Shown piece after piece: positions 56,849 through 64,000 of a stretch of 64,000 nucleotides of DNA; position 1 is the first letter of the stretch, and each line of letters opens with the position of its first letter. The stretch is from positions 28,114 through 92,113 of the forward strand of contig JAFYWN010000030.1 in assembly GCA_017558005.1 (NCBI GenBank). The letters are read 5' to 3'. Origin of the DNA: Kiritimatiellia bacterium. GTDB taxonomy: Bacteria > Verrucomicrobiota > Kiritimatiellia > RFP12 > DVOR01. The notes beneath the pieces are model-generated. The model saw nothing but the letters and a program-made list of their open reading frames with translations, made no database searches and was not told where the DNA came from. The position numbers and the translations under genes are program-made.

Positions 56849-57018
56849 CACAGTTCCTCTTTTAATTCGCAAGCCTTTAGAAGGTCCGCCAATCTGTATT
56901 TTGTCTCTAAGCGATAGGTGTCTGTTCCGTCCACCATTTCACCCTTTCGACCAACTTGAGCAAGAGGCTTCACAATCCGTTTGTAAAATGCGCACGGATT
57001 AGGGCGTAAGTGTCGCAT
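56848..57018 (-). CDS. Small protein (56 residues) overlapping both neighbours
   Basis: A 56-codon frame that begins 20 bases inside the end of the TPR-like gene and ends in TGATG, sharing one base with the next start. Such tight packing on both sides is typical of a real, coupled gene. The product has no membrane helix; it is basic in the first half (FYKRIVKPLAQVGRKGE) and ends LADLLKACELKEEL, a likely helix. A second ATG at 56937 with AAAGGGTGAA before it would give 29 residues. Not recognised; it fills a gap that otherwise would be 150 bases of non-coding DNA inside an operon. Confidence 0.45.
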   Translation of the reverse strand: MRHLRPNPCAFYKRIVKPLAQVGRKGEMVDGTDTYRLETKYRLADLLKACELKEEL

Positions 57019-58099
57019 TCTCTTTCATGAGAAGATACCACTTTAAACCTTCTGCATGACGAGACAACTGAGCTTTTTGACAAGCATTGAGAAGCCCCTT
57101 CCAAGCCTCATTGTCTTGTTGATTGAGGCGAAGTGATTGGACATATGCTACAATCGCATCCATATAATCTCCTTTCACATAAAGTGCACCACCCATATAT
57201 TTCCATTTTTCCGCATTTATAGGATCTTCTGCTATTGATTCCGAAAGAAGTTTAATAATTTGAGGCAAGTCTTTTCCTCTCCGATACAAACTTTTTGCCT
57301 TTTCCATTTTTTTTGTTTCAATCTCCCGCGGAAAATAAAAAAGCGCTTCTTTTTGTTCAGACGTAGCCCACAGAAGAGTTTTATTCTCTGCAAAAAAACC
57401 AGCGTCTCCCTTAATATGAGTTAAAATCGCATCAACTTCTTCTGACACAGGAGTATACACAGGATTTGTTTCAACAAAATCCTTTCCATAAAGCCCCCTC
57501 CCCAATTTATCTTCAATCACGTTGACAATTGGGCAACCCAACAAAATATAAAAAATCTTTTTTTCTTCATCCGTTTTATTAAAATGTCTAGAAGTTTCAC
57601 ATAGCGCACTTATCCATTCGCGCTCACTTCGCTTTTTGAAATCAACTTTCTGACTTGCAACTTCATTTTTAACTCTTAAAACTTGTGGTAAATCAAATGC
57701 AAACACTTTCACCCTAACATCATTATCAAGTGTCTCATCTTGTACAACACAAGATGCAAGATTTGAGAAATTATATGTGTATTTCGGCATCATCCATGAG
57801 GTTAACGCCTCGCAAAATGGAGAATCTTCATAATTGGGCAAAGGTGGAAGAATAAAGGCGGACAAAGCAGAACGTATCGCGCTCAATTCTTTACCTAAAT
57901 GCTCTGCAACAGACTCATACTCTAATAGCGAATACGTAACTTTTAAAAAAAGATATTTATCGCAGACAACAAATGGTTGCGTTGAAAAATCACAGGATGC
58001 TTGCTCAAATGCGATACAAGCATCCTGAGTTTTTGAAAATGATGCCAACGCTATGACGTTCAAAAAAAAGAACAAAACCACCAGGTTTAAGAATTTCAT
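56999..58099 (-). CDS. Exported protein with C-terminal TPR-like repeats
   Basis: 366 residues. Signal peptide about 1-19 (MKFLNLVVLFFFLNVIALAS). The middle is helix-rich with scattered Cys and no recognised motif. From about residue 270 to 355 the sequence has TPR-like helices: AKSLYRRGKDLPQIIKLL, EDPINAEKWKYMGGALYVKG, DYMDAIVAYVQSLRLNQQDNEAW (with the typical W, G, Y, A, P positions). TPR repeats usually bind other proteins. It follows the 579-residue protein by 34 bases and is AT-rich compared with the housekeeping genes. Its partner could be one of the LPP20-like proteins beside it. Confidence 0.7.
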   Translation of the reverse strand: MKFLNLVVLFFFLNVIALASFSKTQDACIAFEQASCDFSTQPFVVCDKYLFLKVTYSLLEYESVAEHLGKELSAIRSALSAFILPPLPNYEDSPFCEALTSWMMPKYTYNFSNLASCVVQDETLDNDVRVKVFAFDLPQVLRVKNEVASQKVDFKKRSEREWISALCETSRHFNKTDEEKKIFYILLGCPIVNVIEDKLGRGLYGKDFVETNPVYTPVSEEVDAILTHIKGDAGFFAENKTLLWATSEQKEALFYFPREIETKKMEKAKSLYRRGKDLPQIIKLLSESIAEDPINAEKWKYMGGALYVKGDYMDAIVAYVQSLRLNQQDNEAWKGLLNACQKAQLSRHAEGLKWYLLMKENATLTP

Positions 58100-58133
58100 A
58101 ACGTTGACACCTATTCGTTGTTAATGCAGAAGA

Positions 58134-59873
58134 TTATTCTTCATCATCGTCAATAATGATCGTTCCCGAGCGAAGACGACCTTTTTGAGTGGTAGAACCA
58201 GCAGAGGAGCTTTTAGCAGGCTTGAAGCCAGAGTTTTTCTTGCGTGCATCGCGACGCGCTTTGGCCTTTGCCGCTTCTGTCGCTAAATTTTGTCTTGCCT
58301 GCTCAGCACCAGCTGCGCGTGCGGCGGGGTTATTCTTTGCAGCTTTAGCTGCAGCCTTCATTTGTTGCTGATAACCACGTTCCATCTCTTGCGTTGTATC
58401 AATTTCAATTCCAATGTTCTTAGCTTGTGCCGCAATCGCTTTCAGATTCTCAGCAGTTCCAGAATTGACACCATAAACAACAACTTGAATCTCTAACCCA
58501 GAAGGTTCATGAGTAAGCGTATCGTTATACTGCTCGCTAATGCCTTTAACCACAAGCCCTTTAAAGCTTTCGCGCATCTTTGATTCAATAGCTGGATAGA
58601 ACGTTTCTGTAACCTTACCATCTGCTCCCATGCGCGCTTCGCTAAGCTCCTTTACCGTTGCCGTACTTTTAGCATCAGCATATAAAGCATAGACGACTTC
58701 GGCTCTCGCCTTTTCTTTAGCAGCCATTAGTGCATGGCGATCAACCATAGAGTTCCCAGTAACAGGCGCTGCAACAATTCCAAGGAACCACATATTTCCA
58801 TCTTCGTCAATGTACTGACGCGGTCCGCACCAAAGAGCAAGTGCTCCACTCTCTGCCTTCCCTTCAATCCAATCTTCAATGGATTTCTTACCGGGGTTGA
58901 ATTTTACTGAACGACCCGACAAAATTTCTGTCGCAGCAGTTTGCATTTCTACACTCCATGAGACAAGAATCGCAATTTCATACTTATACGAGCCATTCTT
59001 CTCTTCAATAGACTCTGCTTGCTGAAGAACCGTGCAACCATGAATTTGCATTTCAGATTCACGCAATGTTTCATTGGTAAACCGTTCTGCAAGTTTTCCT
59101 CGTGCAGCTTCTGCCTTCTCTGCCAACTCTTTATACGCAGCTTGAGCCTCCCTCAAACGCTTTTTCGTATTCTCATAGCGCTCCTTCTTATCGGCATCAT
59201 ATTGTGCAGCAATATTTTTCTTGTCTGCAGAAGTGAACCACGAAGAAATCGTTGCAAGAAGTTCACTTGATGTCACACGATCACGTTGTGCAAGCGCTTC
59301 TGCAAAATCTGCATCAAGTTCTGCAAGATTTCGCTTCGCAATCTCAAGATGACCTTCTACTTTTTTTCGTTCGGCTTCAATTTGTTTTGCAATTGGGTTT
59401 CCTGGAATTTCATAAATTCGTTCACCACTCATTTCAGAGACAATCTGCGAAATGATTTCGGATTTTGCCTGAAGCATAAGCTTGGCCATGCTTGTATTAC
59501 GTTGATTGATAAAATCCGTTGATACTTCGGGTGCTTCAATATCAAACGAAATATCCGCTATAACGATGATACGTTCGTTTTCTGGATCGTACCCTCGTTT
59601 CCATCCCTTTGATTTACGCTTTTCATTGAAGTAGTCGTTAATTGTCTGCTTTGCGGATTTTTGAATAGGTGCTTCTTCCTCAAGCATTTCCTGCGTTTTT
59701 TTAATTGAATTTCCTTCTCCCAATGCGGGAGGAAGGGTAGCCTCTACAGAGCTCTCGGTAGCCTCAACTTCTGCAGATTCGGTTTCAACTACTTCAGCTT
59801 CTGCGCCAAAGTCTTGTGCGTAAACTGCTACAGCAGAAAGTGCAGCAATCGCAGTCATCATTGCTTTTTTCAT
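58134..59873 (-). CDS. Exported protein with LPP20-like and coiled-coil regions
   Basis: 579 residues. Signal peptide 1-19 (MKKAMMTAIAALSAVAVYA), then an acidic linker rich in Glu/Thr/Ser (residues 20-60). About 95-160: ENERIIVIADISFDIEAPEV followed by MAKLMLQAKSEIISQIVSEM, an LPP20-like pattern. About 165-290 is a long coiled coil (EAERKKVEGHLEIAKRNLAE..., KKRLREAQAAYKELAEKAEA). About 380-440 a second domain has ALMAAKEKARAEVVYALY. The end is Ala/Lys/Arg-rich followed by an acidic tail (DDDEE). AAAGGAG precedes the start. No enzymatic motif seen. A structural or export role in the periplasm is inferred. Confidence 0.7.
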   Translation of the reverse strand: MKKAMMTAIAALSAVAVYAQDFGAEAEVVETESAEVEATESSVEATLPPALGEGNSIKKTQEMLEEEAPIQKSAKQTINDYFNEKRKSKGWKRGYDPENERIIVIADISFDIEAPEVSTDFINQRNTSMAKLMLQAKSEIISQIVSEMSGERIYEIPGNPIAKQIEAERKKVEGHLEIAKRNLAELDADFAEALAQRDRVTSSELLATISSWFTSADKKNIAAQYDADKKERYENTKKRLREAQAAYKELAEKAEAARGKLAERFTNETLRESEMQIHGCTVLQQAESIEEKNGSYKYEIAILVSWSVEMQTAATEILSGRSVKFNPGKKSIEDWIEGKAESGALALWCGPRQYIDEDGNMWFLGIVAAPVTGNSMVDRHALMAAKEKARAEVVYALYADAKSTATVKELSEARMGADGKVTETFYPAIESKMRESFKGLVVKGISEQYNDTLTHEPSGLEIQVVVYGVNSGTAENLKAIAAQAKNIGIEIDTTQEMERGYQQQMKAAAKAAKNNPAARAAGAEQARQNLATEAAKAKARRDARKKNSGFKPAKSSSAGSTTQKGRLRSGTIIIDDDEE

Positions 59874-59916
59874 TTCGATCTCCTTTCGGGATTTTTAACA
59901 ATACAATTCAAAACAA

Positions 59917-61122
59917 TCAGTCAGCCTCTTGAATCGCATCCATCTTACGACCAACAAGTTTAGCCACCATCTTCTGGATGTTTTCATGTAACGGCTTCTT
60001 CATCTGCGTGAAGGCTTTCTCGGCACAAATTTCAGATTGACGATCGGGATCCCTACCCACGAAACAAGCAGACTTACGTGGGTCATTCTTCATATCAAGT
60101 AGGACTTCTTCCTTATCATTCATTTCATGAACACGGAAACGAAGCGAGAGCTGCTTCCCCGAACGACCATTTGCGGGATGAGTGACATCACGGAATTCAC
60201 CATGACAACGAATAATGTAGGTCGCCGCTTCGGGCTTCTTTGTAATCCGAATCCCCAAATCGTTAAAGAACTGGGCAAAATGAGACTCCAAATCTGGAGA
60301 GCTACATTCAATGAAGAACTCTGGATCTCCCAAGAGCTTCATATAGTTTGAATAATTGTCTAACAAACTTTTCTTTGAGACCTTCGCTACTAATTCCACA
60401 CGAGAACCAATTGCAATCTCTTTCTCACAAAGAATCCGATATTCTTCAACTACTCCATCTGTTCCTGAAAAAATTTTACTACTAAAGTCGCTTGAAGAAC
60501 TCATCTTATCATACCCAACAACCACCGACCCCAACACCTGTTCAATTGCACTGCGAATAGCTTTCTGCTTGGCCATCTCAAAATTAGTAGCCTCCCCGAT
60601 CGCTTTTACAACACCCTCTTCGCCAAATTCTGCTTGAGCCGCTTTCAAAATTGTTGAATCATCTTGAAACCGCTCACATGTTACACAAACAATATAACTC
60701 GTGTCTTTATGTGTTACCTGGCCGACTATTTTTGTTCCACGAATAAAAGCGTCTACTTTTGTTTCAATCTTTTGGTGAAACTTGGAAAAAGAATCCGCCT
60801 TTACTGTATCGTCATCTTGCGTCTCTGTTGTTCCCGCTTCAACCAAACGACTCGCCGAAACAGAGGAGCCATGAATATACTCTGTAAGATTTTGTTTTGC
60901 CTCAAGCTCCGCTTCGCCTATCGCTTGCTCATCCGTTTTACCTTCCATCAAAATCTCTGCGATAGAGATGCAATAAATACCATCTTCTTCAGTTTCGTCT
61001 GAATCCAAATATCTTTTCTTCTCAAGACATCCGCGTGCTTTTTCAAGCCAGCCTGCATCGTCTAATGCAAACACTTGAAGCGACAGGAGCGCTAAACACG
61101 CCAGTAAACTCTTTTTAATCAT
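59917..61122 (-). CDS. Exported protein with LPP20/FlgT-like domains
   Basis: 401 residues. Signal peptide 1-19 (MIKKSLLACLALLSLQVFA). About 45-90: DGIYCISIAEILMEGKTDEQ followed by AELEAKQNLTEYIHG, an LPP20-like strand-helix. About 175-260: GEATNFEMAKQKAIRSAIEQ, then VVEEYRILCEKE and VELVAKVSK, similar to the N-terminal domain of the flagellar assembly protein FlgT, in which an A-K-x-A-x-R-x-A helix is followed by strands. The C-terminal part (FIECSSPDLESHFAQFFNDLGI, then ATYIIRCHGEF) resembles a CsgG/TolB-like alpha/beta unit. GGGAGAG precedes the start. Location should be periplasm or outer membrane. No flagellar genes are in the window. Confidence 0.7.
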   Translation of the reverse strand: MIKKSLLACLALLSLQVFALDDAGWLEKARGCLEKKRYLDSDETEEDGIYCISIAEILMEGKTDEQAIGEAELEAKQNLTEYIHGSSVSASRLVEAGTTETQDDDTVKADSFSKFHQKIETKVDAFIRGTKIVGQVTHKDTSYIVCVTCERFQDDSTILKAAQAEFGEEGVVKAIGEATNFEMAKQKAIRSAIEQVLGSVVVGYDKMSSSSDFSSKIFSGTDGVVEEYRILCEKEIAIGSRVELVAKVSKKSLLDNYSNYMKLLGDPEFFIECSSPDLESHFAQFFNDLGIRITKKPEAATYIIRCHGEFRDVTHPANGRSGKQLSLRFRVHEMNDKEEVLLDMKNDPRKSACFVGRDPDRQSEICAEKAFTQMKKPLHENIQKMVAKLVGRKMDAIQEAD

Positions 61123-61169
61123 CTCTTCTCTCCCTTATTTTGAGTGGAACCAAGCACCCTTTACATTAG

Positions 61170-61208
61170 TGTATTCCTGAGAGGACCACTCGTCCTCTCT
61201 GTAATACA
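61170..61208. other. Long hairpin between the CsgG-like and FlgT-like genes
   Basis: TGTATT-CCT-GAGAGGA and TCCTCTC-TGT-AATACA pair around a 7-base loop with a 3x3 internal loop. There is no T-run, so it is more likely an mRNA processing or stability element than a terminator. Confidence 0.5.
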
Positions 61209-61214
61209 TGCATC

Positions 61215-62255
61215 TTACTTCAGGCGCAGCTGTTCATCCATGCTGCCTTCGTAAGCATTTTCCCATTCTGGAGGAATGGAAAGGCCATAGCCGACGGCAT
61301 AGACTTTATTGTTCTTAAGGAACTGACGCGGAGCGTCCTGAAGTTCGCGGATGAATGGCTTTGCATCTACATTGCGCTTGTTCCACTTGTAGACCATCAA
61401 GGAGGACTTATTTGCACCTGGTGCGGCTTCTGCCAAAGCAATCGGCACAGGCACGCCGCCGTCGTCCACGTAGATGGCGCACTGATGCTTATTGCCAATA
61501 CCCTCTTCAACACCAATAGGGATCACCATCTGGTTACCCGATGAAGAGATACCTGTGACCTCTGCGCCCACGGGAAAGGCATTACCAAGCTTATTGGCCA
61601 CCACAGCGAGTGCCTTCATCGTGGCCTGAGTAATTGCCTGCTGTTCATCGGAGTCGTCGAAGCCAGCCATCTTGCGACCAGAGAAGGAGAGTAGCACCTT
61701 ACGAGCGGTACGACCCTTTGACTTTTCTGCAAACATTACCGTGCGAGTCTTCAAATCTTCGCAACTGAAGTCGCATTCCACTTCATAAATAATCACGGTG
61801 TCATTGTAGCGATCTTGACGTTCCTTTGTCACCGTAATCGTACCCGACAAGACGAGGTCAATGTTACGCACGTCTTCTGCTTCTACCAAGGAAACATCAG
61901 AGTCCACATCTGCCAAATCCTGGAAGAACATCACACCACCACGATTGTGTGCAGAGAAGATGGTAAAGCGCTTCAACTTCGCCATTTCGGTCTGCACACG
62001 CGTGCAGAGATTCGGATCGATGGTCAAAGGTTGACCCGTCTTCTTATCCACACCACCGATGGAGTCAAACGACACACCCAGCTGCAACTTGCGGAAGTTA
62101 TCCGTGCGATTACCATACGGAAGGACAATTTCATCCATCTCTTCCAAATCTTCACGAGAAAAAGTCGTCAACGTAGGATCTAATTTCAGTTCAGGTGTAG
62201 CACATCCTACGAGCAAGCATAAGCCAAGACTACTCATCCAAATAGAAGTTTTCAT
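61215..62255 (-). CDS. CsgG-like lipoprotein
   Basis: 346 residues from the ATG at 62255; an ATG two codons earlier directly abuts GGAGGG, too close for initiation. Lipoprotein signal ending LCLLVGC, then ATPELKLD. The body (about 30-240) has an alpha/beta arrangement seen in CsgG/LPP20-type outer-membrane lipoproteins: DEIVLPYGNRTDNFRKLQLG, LCTRVQTEMAKLKRFTIFS, NIDLVLSGTITVTKER, SFSGRKMAGFDDSD and ITQATMKALAVVANKLGNAF. CsgG forms the secretion pore for curli; distant relatives occur widely without known cargo. Separated from the upstream lipoprotein by a terminator, so it may start a new unit with the genes downstream. Confidence 0.7.
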   Translation of the reverse strand: MKTSIWMSSLGLCLLVGCATPELKLDPTLTTFSREDLEEMDEIVLPYGNRTDNFRKLQLGVSFDSIGGVDKKTGQPLTIDPNLCTRVQTEMAKLKRFTIFSAHNRGGVMFFQDLADVDSDVSLVEAEDVRNIDLVLSGTITVTKERQDRYNDTVIIYEVECDFSCEDLKTRTVMFAEKSKGRTARKVLLSFSGRKMAGFDDSDEQQAITQATMKALAVVANKLGNAFPVGAEVTGISSSGNQMVIPIGVEEGIGNKHQCAIYVDDGGVPVPIALAEAAPGANKSSLMVYKWNKRNVDAKPFIRELQDAPRQFLKNNKVYAVGYGLSIPPEWENAYEGSMDEQLRLK

Positions 62256-62289
62256 TTTCATCCCTCCGATTTAATCATGTTTATCCTAC

Positions 62290-62328
62290 AAAAAGAGAGG
62301 ATGCTTCACTGGGAGCACCCAGTGAAGC
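62290..62328 (-). terminator. Terminator after the 234-residue lipoprotein gene
   Basis: GCTTCACTGGG and CCCAGTGAAGC form a perfect 11-bp stem with a 4-base loop, followed on the minus strand by ATCCTCTCTTTTTG. Confidence 0.85.
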
Positions 62329-62340
62329 ATCGCGAAACTC

Positions 62341-63045
62341 TTATTCCACAGGATAGTTCTTCATGAATTCCTTGGCTTCCTTGTCCTTCTTGAGGAGTTC
62401 GAGCCAGAGGTTTGCACCTTCGGTAGCATCTGCGAACTGAGCGCCCAATGCCTTGCCGTCGACAGCGAGATTCTTAGTAGCCTTGATCAATTCGAAGCCA
62501 GCGAGAGCCTTAAATGCAGGATTGTCCTTAACTGCTGCCACCGTCACTGCGACCTTAGCAGATTCTTCGGTCAACTTGGCGATTAAGGGCATCACAATCG
62601 TGTCAATGAGGTTCTGCTGGTTCACCTGAGCGATAGACTTCTGGTAAGCGGTGTATGCAGCCAGCTCTTCAGGGGTCATCTGAGCCTTCAGCTCTTCCCA
62701 CTTAGCGCCAGCAGCGATGTCGTTCTGCACGCCCATGTAAATCAAACGACCATCCTGAGCAGCGGCCATCTGGTCCACTTCCGTCACGACCTTCAAATAA
62801 ATCGTTGCAGGAACCACAGCCAAAGCGTTGATCGGAGCGGCCAATGCGGGCTGTTCAATCGTGGATTTGTAAGTGACGTCATCGAGGGTCACAGGACGTG
62901 CAGCAGCATTTGCAGCAGCGATTTCTGCAGCATTGCTACGATCAGCCTGCCATGTAGCAACAGGATTTTCAGCCTTGTTGCCTCCGCAACCAACAATCAT
63001 CACGCCTGCGAGCGCGAGCATAGCACCAAATAATGCCTTCTTCAT
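62341..63045 (-). CDS. Ala-rich helical lipoprotein
   Basis: 234 residues. Lipoprotein signal MKKALFGAMLALAGVMIVGC with Cys20 followed by GGNKAENP. The rest is Ala-rich and mostly helical, with long amphipathic stretches (SNAAEIAAANAAARP, NQQNLIDTIVMPLIAKLTEE, KALAGFELIKATKNLAVDG). GAGGT precedes the ATG. No family was recognised; it resembles in style the 191-residue lipoprotein upstream of the 4123-residue protein (Cys-Gly-Gly then helices). It precedes the CsgG-like gene but with a terminator between, so it may be expressed at higher level than the rest of the cluster. Confidence 0.75.
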   Translation of the reverse strand: MKKALFGAMLALAGVMIVGCGGNKAENPVATWQADRSNAAEIAAANAAARPVTLDDVTYKSTIEQPALAAPINALAVVPATIYLKVVTEVDQMAAAQDGRLIYMGVQNDIAAGAKWEELKAQMTPEELAAYTAYQKSIAQVNQQNLIDTIVMPLIAKLTEESAKVAVTVAAVKDNPAFKALAGFELIKATKNLAVDGKALGAQFADATEGANLWLELLKKDKEAKEFMKNYPVE

Positions 63046-63517
63046 TTTCTTACCTCATTGTTCGTAGAGCACAAAACAACCACGACAAACGTAATAACGA
63101 ACGCTTGTTATCGTAGACCTCTTGTAATGATATACCCTAAACGAATAACTTGTTTTGCTTTATTAGCGGCGGTCACACGACCACCCCACCAATTAAAGCA
63201 TGCCATTACTATACTACCCACCCCCTGCAACGTCAAGGGTTTATTTCATCTTCACGCTACTTCTCACGGGTTGTAAGAATAACTCATTGATTTAAAAGCA
63301 ATTATCGCCCCCCCCCCGCGGGGTCTATCTTCTTCACATCGTCATAAAATCTCAAACGAGTTATTTTCTGCGTATGTTGACTTCCTCTAAGTTTGTATTA
63401 AAAAACTGCCTTCTCTTTCTCATCTGTATACACCCGCATCCATCCAAAAGCCCGCGCCCAATAAAAAAGTGTGAATCCATCTGCTCGCAGCATGAAAGAC
63501 CATGCTCCCCCGTCTTG

Positions 63518-63628
63518 CGAGTAGTATTTTTTTACGCAAGATCGCTAATCTTACAAATCCGCTCAACTCGGCGCTAGAAGTGTTATGCTTCGCATTCCAC
63601 TTCCCGAGTATGACGGATTTGCGCTGCG
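63518..63628 (+). repeat. 110-bp direct repeat, left copy, containing hairpin element copy 1
   Basis: Matches 63775-63881 almost base for base (one deletion in a T-run and one C/T change). The hairpin proper is 63554-63621: CAAATCCG/CGGATTTG outer stem, a 4x4 internal loop (CTCA/ATGA), ACTCGG/CCGAGT, a one-sided CGCTA bulge, GAAGTG/CACTTC and ATGC/GCAT. A short hairpin AAGAT-CGCTA-ATCTT precedes it. Confidence 0.85.
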
Positions 63629-63647
63629 ATAGTCAAGAATCGTGAGC

Positions 63648-63718
63648 GTTCCGTCGGCATACTCGGGAAAAAGCTTGCGCAGCAAGGTTTTTCATAGCGC
63701 CGAGTTGCGCGACGGAAC
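63648..63718 (-). repeat. Hairpin element copy 2, inverted and covarying
   Basis: On the minus strand it has the same plan with different stems: GTTCCGTCG/CGACGGAAC outside, internal loop CGCA/ATGC, the invariant ACTCGG/CCGAGT, the bulge CGCTAT, then GAAAAA/TTTTTC and CTTGC/GCAAG. Both variable stems remain fully paired although their sequences differ from copy 1. Confidence 0.85.
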
Positions 63719-63774
63719 AAGAGATGGCGTCCTTGCGTTAAATCCACCTGCAGTCCTTTGCATAAGCAGTCCTG

Positions 63775-63881
63775 CGAGTAGTATTTTTTACGCAAGATCG
63801 CTAATCTTACAAATCCGCTCAACTCGGCGCTAGAAGTGTTATGCTTCGCATTCCACTTTCCGAGTATGACGGATTTGCGCT
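63775..63881 (+). repeat. 110-bp direct repeat, right copy, containing hairpin element copy 3
   Basis: Hairpin at 63810-63877, identical to copy 1 except CACTTT for CACTTC. It ends about 60 bases before the gene start at 63944. Confidence 0.85.
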
Positions 63882-63943
63882 AACGCGTGAATAAGACTTG
63901 CGAAGAGACTTAGCGTTTAGTAACTTATTCGTAGGAGGTAACG

Positions 63944-64000
63944 ATGCATCCCAAGTATCAGCAAGCAGATTTGGTCATGTCGGATATTCATGCCGCAACT
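63944..64000 (+). CDS. Start of an unidentified gene, cut by the window edge
   Basis: ATG at 63944 with a perfect AGGAGG 5 bases upstream and an open frame to the edge (19 codons, MHPKYQQADLVMSDIHAAT). No signal peptide is visible in this part. Too short to identify. It is the first gene downstream of the hairpin elements, in the direction of copies 1 and 3. Confidence 0.6.
   Translation, partial: MHPKYQQADLVMSDIHAAT

Larger units (their letters stand above)
63046..63943. other. Gene-free region at the right end with hairpin repeats
   Basis: No supported gene. It includes a run of ten C (63308-63317) inside CCCCGCGGGG-like sequence, and from 63514 on three copies of a structured hairpin element in two orientations. 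Short frames here (for example 63583-63822 minus) lie inside the repeats and are not considered real. Confidence 0.65.

Noticed and set aside
63308..63317. Run of ten C as a phase-variable tract
   Set aside because: It is not inside a gene or between promoter elements that I can recognise; it may also be a sequencing artefact.
63583..63822. 79-codon minus-strand frame at the right end
   Set aside because: Lies wholly within the inverted hairpin repeats.
63554..63877. Integron attC array
   Set aside because: The fold is similar, but the GTTRRRY/RYYYAAC pair is not present at both ends of copies 1 and 3, no cassette-like genes lie between them and no integrase is visible in the window.

Overview
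The window looks like part of a Gram-negative chromosome from the PVC superphylum, most likely Kiritimatiellota or Lentisphaerota within Verrucomicrobiota. This placement is an inference from gene content: lpxB (lipid A), a GatCAB amidotransferase, a type II/IV-like prepilin with a C-terminal H-x-DG motif, several-thousand-residue secreted proteins with LamG, thrombospondin-type-3-like and lamin-tail-like segments, and many exported proteins without familiar names. No rRNA is present to settle it.

Layout. 1-7.9 kb (minus): a pseudopilin followed by a giant exported protein that runs off the left edge. 7.9-10.0 kb: 2 kb without genes, holding DnaA-box-like nonamers, a 22-23 bp periodic array, a consensus-like promoter with no gene behind it and a structured repeat. 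10-15.6 kb (plus): exbB-exbD, two membrane proteins and gatCAB. 15.6-16.6 kb: a second copy of the structured repeat. 16.6-29.6 kb (minus): a lipoprotein gene and a 4123-residue exported protein. 29.9-35.0 kb: an AT-rich surface-polysaccharide group (acyltransferase, deacetylase, glycosyltransferase, DUF1796-like protein, pyruvyl transferase). 35.2-38.0 kb: tRNA-Gly, tRNA-Val and clpB. 38-42.6 kb: a 22-bp iteron-like array, a 49-residue membrane protein, asd, a YchJ-like protein, a Nudix hydrolase and nagA. 42.8-48.7 kb (minus): era-sppA-tlyA-porin and lipoprotein-lpxB. 48.9-54.7 kb (minus): aroF with an aromatic leader peptide and attenuator, then pheA-dCMP deaminase-exported protein-argH. 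54.8-63.0 kb (minus): small membrane proteins and a cluster of exported proteins (CsgG-like lipoprotein and LPP20-like domains). 63.0-64.0 kb: non-coding, with three copies of a covarying hairpin element, then the start of a gene leaving the window.

Functional links. aroF and pheA carry out the first and the phenylalanine-branch steps of aromatic synthesis, and aroF appears controlled by ribosome-mediated attenuation. The 56-63 kb genes look like one envelope system: every large product has a signal peptide or lipobox and three share an LPP20-like domain. Many genes have extended -10 promoters (TGnTAnnnT), and some place the ATG where transcription should begin, which predicts leaderless mRNAs.

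Starts were moved inward from the longest open frame where a Shine-Dalgarno sequence or signal peptide favoured an inner codon. All identities rest on reading motifs by eye; no searches were run.
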